From: Bacteroidota bacterium
GTDB taxonomy: Bacteria > Bacteroidota > Bacteroidia > UKL13-3
Assembly: GCA_010027395.1 (NCBI GenBank)
Contig: RGVD01000150.1
Span: 1 to 6,602 of the forward strand
Reading direction: 5' to 3'
DNA: 6,602 nucleotides
The position numbers were made by a program, and so were the translations under genes. The notes under the pieces were generated by a model. That model saw only the letters and a program-made list of their open reading frames with translations, was not told the origin of the DNA and searched no databases. Below, one piece after another: positions 1-4,158 of this stretch (position 1 is the stretch's first letter; the number at the start of each line of letters is the position of its first letter).

Positions 1-18
1 ATCCGCAAATTTGCGGAT
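1..18. promoter_or_regulatory. Perfect 18-bp palindrome, probable operator of fic
   Basis: ATCCGCAAATTTGCGGAT is identical to its own reverse complement. It consists of two head-to-head half-sites TCCGCAAA/TTTGCGGA. It lies immediately upstream of the TAAATTTG element at 21-28, so it would sit roughly between -34 and -17 of the predicted start of transcription. That is where a bound dimer would block RNA polymerase. Related half-sites recur at 31-38 and 57-71. The symmetry is seen directly; the operator role is inferred. The window begins at its first base, so further symmetry to the left cannot be judged. Confidence 0.6.
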
Positions 19-20
19 AT

Positions 21-28
21 TAAATTTG
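21..28 (+). promoter_or_regulatory. Bacteroidota-type -7 promoter element (TAAATTTG) for fic
   Basis: TAAATTTG matches the Bacteroidota -7 consensus TAnnTTTG exactly. Transcription would begin at about 35, leaving a leader of roughly 44 nt before the fic start codon. The matching -33 element would fall at or before base 1 and cannot be assessed. The position between the palindrome and the downstream half-sites supports its being the regulated fic promoter. Confidence 0.5.
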
Positions 29-30
29 TA

Positions 31-76
31 TTTGCGGAGAATAGGAGGTATATTTACCGCAAAAATGCGGAGAATA
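31..76. repeat. Repeated GCGGAGAATA half-sites in the fic leader
   Basis: TGCGGAGAATA occurs at 33-43 and again at 66-76, exactly 33 bp apart. The second copy is the right arm of a short inverted repeat, CCGCA (57-61) and TGCGG (66-70), with an AAAA spacer. The half-site TTTGCGGA of the palindrome at 10-17 also recurs at 31-38, 21 bp downstream. Spacings of 21 and 33 bp are about two and three helical turns, which would put the sites on nearly the same face of the DNA. The last copy contains GGAGA (69-73), the likely ribosome binding site of fic, so a bound protein could also cover the translation start region. Function is inferred. Confidence 0.55.
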
Positions 77-78
77 AT

Positions 79-1194
79 ATGGCAAAGTACATATACCAAA
101 TAAAGGGATGGCCCAATTTTACTTGGAGCAACGATGATTTGTTGCCATTGCTTTCCGCAGTGCGGCATAAACAAGGGAGATTGAAAGGATATATGGAAGT
201 ATTAGGTTTTGCCTTAAGAAACGAAACCACTTTACAAGCCCTCACCCTTGAGGTATTGAAAAGCTCAGATATAGAAGGAGAGGTGCTCAATCCTGAGCAG
301 GTTCGTTCATCTATAGCACTTAAATTAGGCATGGATGTAGCAGGTTTGATGCCCGCAGATAGAAACGTAGATGGCGTAGTGGAGATGATGCTTGATGCTA
401 CACAAAAATACAATAAGCCTTTAAGTAAAAATCGTTTGTTTGCTTGGCATGCGGCTTTGTTTCCAATGGGCCGAAGTGGCATGTTCAAGATAACAGTGGG
501 TGATTGGCGTGATAATGAAAAAGGTCCTATGCAAGTTGTGTCGGGTGCCATGGGCAAAGAAAGGGTGCATTATCAAGCTCCTGATGCCAAGGTATTGGAG
601 AAAGAGATGAAAACTTTTTTGAAATGGTTTAATACCAAAGATGATTTGGATGCGGTGATAAAATCGGCAGTGGCACATCTGTGGTTTGTTACCATACATC
701 CTTTTGATGATGGCAATGGCCGCATGGCAAGGGCTTTAGCAGATATGCAATTAGCAAGGTCTGATGGCGATCAACAAAGATTTTATAGCATGTCGGCACA
801 AATACGATTAGAGCGAAAAGCCTATTACGATATACTGGAAAAAATACAAAACGGAACCTCATTAGACATCACCAAATGGCTTGTGTGGTATTTGAAATGT
901 TTAGACAAAGCTTTGAACGATACGGATAAGGTTTTGAAAGGCGTATTGAATAAATCAAGATTTTGGGATAAGCACCTACACACGCATATCAATACCCGAC
1001 AACGCTTAATGATAAACAAATTGTTTGATGGTTTTGATGGAAAATTAAATTCATCAAAATGGGCTAAGATAGCAAAATGCTCTGCGGATACAGCCCTGCG
1101 CGATATACAAGATTTGATAAGCAAAGATATATTGGTGCAAGAAAATGCAGGGGGAAGAAGTACGAGTTATGGCTTGAAGGATTTTGAGTTTTAA
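79..1194 (+). CDS. Fic family protein with N-terminal DUF4172-like region and C-terminal winged helix
   Basis: This is a complete 371-aa Fic protein. Fic enzymes usually transfer AMP from ATP onto Ser, Thr or Tyr hydroxyls of target proteins. The Fic core carries the canonical motif HPFDDGNGR at residues 207-215 (catalytic His207, phosphate-binding Gly/Asn loop, Arg215) and a flap segment around 141-170 (GDWRD through VHYQAPDA). The N-terminal ~90 residues resemble the DUF4172 region. They contain SSDIEG at 62-67, which fits the inhibitory-helix motif (S/T)xxxE(G/N), so the enzyme is expected to be self-inhibited through Glu66. Residues ~305-365 look like a winged-helix DNA-binding domain. 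The start at 79 is preceded by GGAGA five bases upstream; the ATG at 65 is out of frame. The gene is convergent with the nucleotidyltransferase cassette. All catalytic residues are present, so it is probably active. The target is unknown, and autoregulation through the upstream half-sites is an inference. Confidence 0.93.
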   Translation: MAKYIYQIKGWPNFTWSNDDLLPLLSAVRHKQGRLKGYMEVLGFALRNETTLQALTLEVLKSSDIEGEVLNPEQVRSSIALKLGMDVAGLMPADRNVDGVVEMMLDATQKYNKPLSKNRLFAWHAALFPMGRSGMFKITVGDWRDNEKGPMQVVSGAMGKERVHYQAPDAKVLEKEMKTFLKWFNTKDDLDAVIKSAVAHLWFVTIHPFDDGNGRMARALADMQLARSDGDQQRFYSMSAQIRLERKAYYDILEKIQNGTSLDITKWLVWYLKCLDKALNDTDKVLKGVLNKSRFWDKHLHTHINTRQRLMINKLFDGFDGKLNSSKWAKIAKCSADTALRDIQDLISKDILVQENAGGRSTSYGLKDFEF

Positions 1195-1335
1195 ATTAAG
1201 AATGTTTATTTGTTACCCTCCCCTAACTCCTCCAAGGAGGGGAATGCATTCATGGTTCTAGTTTGATTTTGAAGTTTGTTGCCCATTCGTAATGTATTTG
1301 TATTACAAGAATACCTTGGTCGTAAAAAATTAAAC
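1195..1335. other. Convergent intergenic region with no gene
   Basis: These 141 bases separate the 3' ends of fic (+) and the nucleotidyltransferase gene (-). I find no credible coding sequence. They hold the GC-rich repeat at 1216-1244 and a weaker inverted repeat, GTAAT (1289-1293) against ATTAC (1302-1306), with an 8-base loop. Neither has a clear T-tract, so no standard intrinsic terminator is called, although some stop signal for both genes would be expected here. Confidence 0.6.
1216..1244 (+). repeat. GC-rich intergenic repeat, copy 1 (hairpin-forming)
   Basis: A C-rich block followed by a G-rich block, running from CCCTCCCCTAACTCC to GGAGGGGAA, stands out from the AT-rich surroundings. 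CTCCT (1227-1231) pairs with AGGAG (1235-1239) around a CCA loop, and flanking C and G runs could extend the stem past a bulge. A related copy lies at 2132-2156 in the same orientation, on the other side of the nucleotidyltransferase cassette. The pattern resembles short C-rich/G-rich elements I recall from intergenic regions of many Bacteroidota genomes. Its role is unknown; between convergent genes it could help terminate transcription. Confidence 0.6.
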
Positions 1336-1815
1336 CTAAAGATTCTTTCTTAGCTCTTGAATTTTTTGAAGTTCTTCCACATCAAGCTTATCTTTGGTTC
1401 TGTTGTTACTTATTTTAGAAAGTATGAGATGGTGAAGGTGTATGAATGGAATTTTTAAACCATCTAATTCCGCAATTATTTTTTTATCCCATGCCTCTTC
1501 AAAATTTACACCCGAAATCCTTGTCATAAAATCAATTTTATAGGGTTCTTTGCCATCTACAAAAACAGTAGGTAAAGTAAAGTCTATTTCTGATAATTTT
1601 TGAAGTTTATCCTCCGTTATTCCTAAATTCTTTAGTGCTATTAATAATTGGGTTTTACTATTTTCATTGCTTGGTTTAATCCAAATGTCAATATCTCCAG
1701 TTGTTCTTCTATATCCATGGTAATTGACAGCATAACCTCCCACAACAATATATGGAACTTCATTGAGATTTAATTGGTGCAATAAATCGTGGGTGTATGT
1801 ATCGAATATATTCAT
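1336..1815 (-). CDS. Minimal nucleotidyltransferase-fold protein (AbiEii/DUF6036-like)
   Basis: The 159-aa product has the hallmarks of a small polymerase-beta-type nucleotidyltransferase. It has a GG pair at residues 26-27 in VVGGYAV, then HGYRRTTGDIDIW with Asp41 and Asp43 as the expected metal ligands, and a third acidic candidate at Asp95 in YKIDFM. Near the C-terminus, K134 and the RTKDKLD stretch (139-145) match the conserved tail seen in AbiEii/DUF6036-like proteins. Such proteins transfer nucleotides to RNA or protein targets, and several relatives act as toxins or antitoxins. All three acidic residues are present, so catalysis is plausible; the substrate is unknown. The start codon overlaps the stop of the upstream 75-aa gene by ATGA, implying translational coupling. 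The length is typical of single-domain members. Confidence in the fold is high and in the biological role low. Confidence 0.85.
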   Translation of the reverse strand: MNIFDTYTHDLLHQLNLNEVPYIVVGGYAVNYHGYRRTTGDIDIWIKPSNENSKTQLLIALKNLGITEDKLQKLSEIDFTLPTVFVDGKEPYKIDFMTRISGVNFEEAWDKKIIAELDGLKIPFIHLHHLILSKISNNRTKDKLDVEELQKIQELRKNL

Positions 1816-2039
1816 TGTATTTCAATATCATGTTTTATAGGTAAATCGCTGGGATTGTAACCATACATACCATAAGCAATATTTATAAATTTCCTTAATT
1901 GTATCAAGGTTTGCTCAGGACTTAATTTTGCCATCTCCCATCTTTCATAGGCCTCTTGTTCCTCAAAAGAATTAAACACTTTCAATTCTGTGTGATAAAC
2001 AGCAGCAGGTTCCTTTGTTATATTTTCTTCATCACTCAT
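1812..2039 (-). CDS. Small 75-aa partner of the nucleotidyltransferase, function unknown
   Basis: This small, acidic, soluble protein is first in a two-gene unit and overlaps the nucleotidyltransferase start by four bases (ATGA). There is no signal peptide or membrane segment. The centre, SFEEQEAYERWEMAKLSP (24-41), is rich in Glu and aromatics and probably helical. It is followed by LIQLRKFINIAYG and a loose tail. I recall similar short proteins with an F-x-S-F-E-E-Q-E-like core encoded directly before nucleotidyltransferases in Bacteroidota, but this is recollection and not a search result. The tight overlap and small size fit an antitoxin-like or regulatory subunit; a standalone role cannot be excluded. 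A TATATTTG element 22 bases before the start codon supports expression from here. Confidence 0.75.
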   Translation of the reverse strand: MSDEENITKEPAAVYHTELKVFNSFEEQEAYERWEMAKLSPEQTLIQLRKFINIAYGMYGYNPSDLPIKHDIEIQ

Positions 2040-2061
2040 ATTAACGAATCATATTCAAATA

Positions 2062-2069
2062 CAAATATA
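2062..2069 (-). promoter_or_regulatory. Bacteroidota-type -7 element (TATATTTG) for the two-gene cassette
   Basis: On the minus strand this reads TATATTTG, an exact TAnnTTTG match, ending 22 bases before the ATG at 2039. Transcription would start close to 2056, giving a short leader of about 16 nt. No convincing -33 TTG is seen at the expected distance, so the call rests on the -7 match and position alone. Confidence 0.4.
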
Positions 2070-2131
2070 TCATTGTTGAGTTGTAATTTTAAATACTTAG
2101 GAAATTAGAGTTTAGAGTAATTTTTTACATA

Positions 2132-2156
2132 GCCCTAGCCCCTCCATGGAAGGGAA
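2132..2156 (+). repeat. GC-rich intergenic repeat, copy 2 (diverged)
   Basis: This is a diverged copy of the repeat at 1216-1244: both share a CCCTA-x-C-x-CCTCCA core followed by a G-rich arm ending GGGAAT. The centre here is the palindrome TCCATGGA (2143-2150). It lies in the divergent gap between the two-gene cassette and mnmA, in the same orientation as copy 1. The two copies thus bracket about 0.9 kb containing exactly the nucleotidyltransferase cassette and its promoter. Confidence 0.5.
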
Positions 2157-2231
2157 TACCTAGTCGTTAATAATTTCAATTCCTTTATCTTAACAAATTC
2201 TTACTCGTTAGGTAATTTCCATTTCAGCAAT

Positions 2232-2239
2232 TACTTTTG
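2232..2239 (+). promoter_or_regulatory. Bacteroidota-type -7 element (TACTTTTG) for mnmA
   Basis: TACTTTTG matches TAnnTTTG and lies 45 bases before the mnmA ATG at 2285. Transcription from it would begin near 2246, downstream of the in-frame ATG at 2237. That argues for 2285 as the true mnmA start. No clear -33 TTG was found. It probably serves mnmA and the lipoprotein gene as one transcript. Confidence 0.4.
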
Positions 2240-2284
2240 CAACATCAATCAAGAGGGCTATTTACCCTGCTTTGTTTTGAAAAT

Positions 2285-3353
2285 ATGAGTAAACACGGAA
2301 GAATTTTAGTGGCCATGAGCGGGGGCTTAGACAGTACCGTGGCAGCAGTGATGCTTGCCGAAGAAGGTTATGAAGTAATTGGTGTAACGTTCCAAAAAAG
2401 AAACAGGCTGTTGCAGCCTCGATTCCATCAACGATGCGCGTTCCATTGCTGTTAAACATGGTATCCACCATTTGATTTTAGATATTCGAGATGAGTTTGG
2501 TGATTTTGTTATCGACAATTTTATCGAGGAGTATTTGGCAGGTCGTACGCCCAACCCATGTGTCCTGTGCAATACGCATATCAAATGGGAGGCACTACTC
2601 AAACGTGCGCAGCAATTGGATTGCGAGTTTATTGCCACGGGTCATTATGCCCAAGTGAGAAACGAAAACGATAGGTATGTGATATCAAAAGGTTTAGATG
2701 AAAACAAAGACCAATCCTATGTTTTATGGGGCTTGAGCCAAGAAAGTCTTGCCCGTACCCGTTTCCCATTGGGTGGTTCTCGTAAAACCGAAATCAGACA
2801 AATGGCCTTAGACCGAGGATTTATTGAAATGGTTAATAAAAGCGAGAGCTATGAGATTTGTTTTGTTCCTGATAACGACTACCGAGGTTTCTTAAAGCGC
2901 AAAGTAGACGGATTGGAACAAAGACTTGATGGTGGAAATTTTATAACAAGCGAAGGCAAGGTTTTGGGCAAGCATAGAGGTTATCCGTTTTATACAGTTG
3001 GTCAACGTAAGGGCTTAGAAATTGCGCTTGGCGAACCTATGTTTGTATTGGAAATTCAACCTGAAAGTAATACCGTTGTATTGGGTAGGGAAGAGGAATT
3101 GCAGCGCAAAGGCATGTGGGTGCGCAATGTGAATATGGGTAAATTTGCCAGTATTGACAGCCCAATGGAAGCACTTACTAAAATTCGTTATAAAGATGCA
3201 GGCGGTTTTGGCATAATTGAACAAGAGGATAACCGAATGAAAGTGGTGTTTAATAACCATGTAAAAGCCATTGCCCCTGGCCAATCAGCTGTTTTTTATG
3301 ATGGCAATGATGTGATAGGTGGCGGATGGATACAATCTAGTTTTGAGGTGTAA
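2285..3353 (+). pseudogene. mnmA: tRNA 2-thiouridine(34) synthase MnmA, frameshifted by an internal deletion
   Basis: MnmA (TrmU) activates U34 of Lys, Glu and Gln tRNAs with ATP and inserts sulfur relayed from a persulfide chain. Nearly the whole enzyme is recognisable. The PP-loop SGGLDS is at residues 12-17 of the 5' piece. In the 3' piece are the catalytic Cys in NPCVLCN (codon 2568-2570), ATGHYAQ, DQSYVLWGL, the second catalytic Cys in EICFVPD (2859-2861), YTVGQRKGL, and the C-terminal barrel with APGQSAVFYDG and GGGWI. The 5' piece is read in the frame of 2285 up to GVT (2389). The family sequence resumes at SKKETGCCSLDSINDAR in the frame of 2391 and runs to the stop at 3353. The usual F/M-K-x-W segment between them is absent. 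Unshifted translation ends at about 2455. As written the gene cannot make active MnmA. Start 2285 fits the family N-terminus. This could be a true mutation or an assembly error. Confidence 0.9.
2386..2394 (+). other. Deletion/frameshift junction inside mnmA
   Basis: Codons for G-V-T end at 2389, and the codons for S-K-K-E-T begin at 2391, so one base is left over and the frame changes by +1. Bacteroidota MnmA proteins, as I recall them, have about 11 residues here (F/M-K-T-W-D-Y-A-S-S-G-G); losing 32 of those 33 bases would give exactly this sequence. Short TTC homology at both edges fits slippage or recombination during replication. The A-run just after (CCAAAAAAG) does not explain it: a -1 slip there would enter the third frame, not the needed one. 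Confidence 0.75.
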
Positions 3354-3356
3354 AAC

Positions 3357-3998
3357 ATGAAATTTTACTTTGGGATAATAGTAGCACTTTGTTTGGTGGC
3401 TTGTCAAAAGAGCACTGAGCAGTCTAGTTTGGACTATGGCTACTATTATTATCCCATTAAGCTTGGCACAAGTCATGTGTATTGGGTAGACTCCATATCA
3501 TATAATGATAATACAGGTAAGGTTGATACCTTTCGTTTTCAGTTATTACAAAAGTTTGATACACTCATTTCAAATAATCCTACTACCTATAGAATATTGC
3601 GCTTTATCCGAACCCATGATTCAACAGAATGGTTAGATCGAGAGTCTTTTTTTGTAATACAAAACAAAGAGTATATTGAAACGGTGGAGGACGGAATACA
3701 TTTTGTAAAACTGAGTTTTCCAGTATCAAAAGGTAAAAAATGGAAAGGAAATTTGTTTAACAATTTGGCACCCGAAACCTACGAATATCAATCAGTTGGG
3801 GTGCCTTATGTTAGGGATGATAGCACCTTTCAACAAACTGCCACCGTTACTTATAGCACCCTAAATGCCATTGAGGAAATTGAGAAAACGGCAGTTTATC
3901 AAAAAGATTTGGGGCTTATTTTTTCTCAGAATACATATATCAATTCACAAGAAGACAAGCGTTCTGGCTATAAAGTGAGTATGCGATTGAGGTATTAA
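3357..3998 (+). CDS. Lipoprotein of unknown function
   Basis: The 213-aa product begins with a short signal peptide (KFYFGIIVALCLVAC) ending in the lipobox LVAC, with lipidated Cys16 followed by QKST. There is no Asp at +2, so an outer-membrane location is likely by analogy with Gram-negative sorting. The mature part is rich in Tyr, Thr and Ser and probably mostly beta-strand. It opens with a YYYYPIKLGTSHVYWVDSI segment, a pattern (Y-x-P-L-x-x-G-x-x-x-x-Y-x-x-D-S-I) I associate with uncharacterised Bacteroidota lipoproteins. No catalytic motif is recognisable. The gene starts three bases after the mnmA stop, so it is almost certainly co-transcribed with mnmA, but nothing suggests a role in tRNA modification. 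It appears intact, in contrast to mnmA. Confidence 0.85.
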   Translation: MKFYFGIIVALCLVACQKSTEQSSLDYGYYYYPIKLGTSHVYWVDSISYNDNTGKVDTFRFQLLQKFDTLISNNPTTYRILRFIRTHDSTEWLDRESFFVIQNKEYIETVEDGIHFVKLSFPVSKGKKWKGNLFNNLAPETYEYQSVGVPYVRDDSTFQQTATVTYSTLNAIEEIEKTAVYQKDLGLIFSQNTYINSQEDKRSGYKVSMRLRY

Positions 3999-4158
3999 CA
4001 AATTTCAGGATGAATATTTTCAATTGTTTTATCTGGGTGTATTTTCGGCACGAAATTGACCAATCTAATGGCATGGGTTTCTGCATTGGACAGTCCAAGT
4101 CAAAAGGCTCATATTAATTAAGTAATCAAATTTTACAAAGCTTATATTGCGCTTCGAT
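3999..4158. other. Intergenic stretch without a supported gene
   Basis: This 160-base gap lies between the lipoprotein gene and the TamB-like gene. I see no terminator hairpin and no exact TAnnTTTG element. Short open frames exist on both strands (for example 35 codons from the ATG at 4010), but none has a supporting ribosome site or recognisable protein. An in-frame TAA at 4123-4125 limits how far upstream the TamB-like gene can begin. Confidence 0.5.

Noticed and set aside
54..1124. Long open frames antisense to fic
   Set aside because: They lie entirely opposite a clear Fic coding sequence and their translations show no domain features.
1289..1306. Inverted repeat GTAAT/ATTAC as a terminator
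   Set aside because: A five-pair AT-rich stem with an 8-base loop and no T-tract is too weak to call.
2237..2284. Upstream in-frame ATG at 2237 as the mnmA start
   Set aside because: The extra 16 residues are unlike the family N-terminus, and this ATG overlaps the TACTTTTG promoter element, so it would probably not be in the transcript.
2389..2400. Programmed ribosomal frameshifting at the A-run in mnmA
   Set aside because: The needed change is +1, whereas slipping back on CCAAAAAAG gives -1. Conserved residues are also missing at the junction, which frameshifting alone would not explain.
4008..4105. Protein-like minus-strand stretch (SNAETHAIRLVNFVPKIHPD) in the same gap
   Set aside because: It has no start codon, has stops just upstream in its frame, and is too short to distinguish from chance or to assign to a decayed gene.
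4010..4117. A 35-codon ORF on the plus strand in the gap before the TamB-like gene
   Set aside because: It has no properly spaced ribosome site, no recognisable motif, and a length expected by chance.
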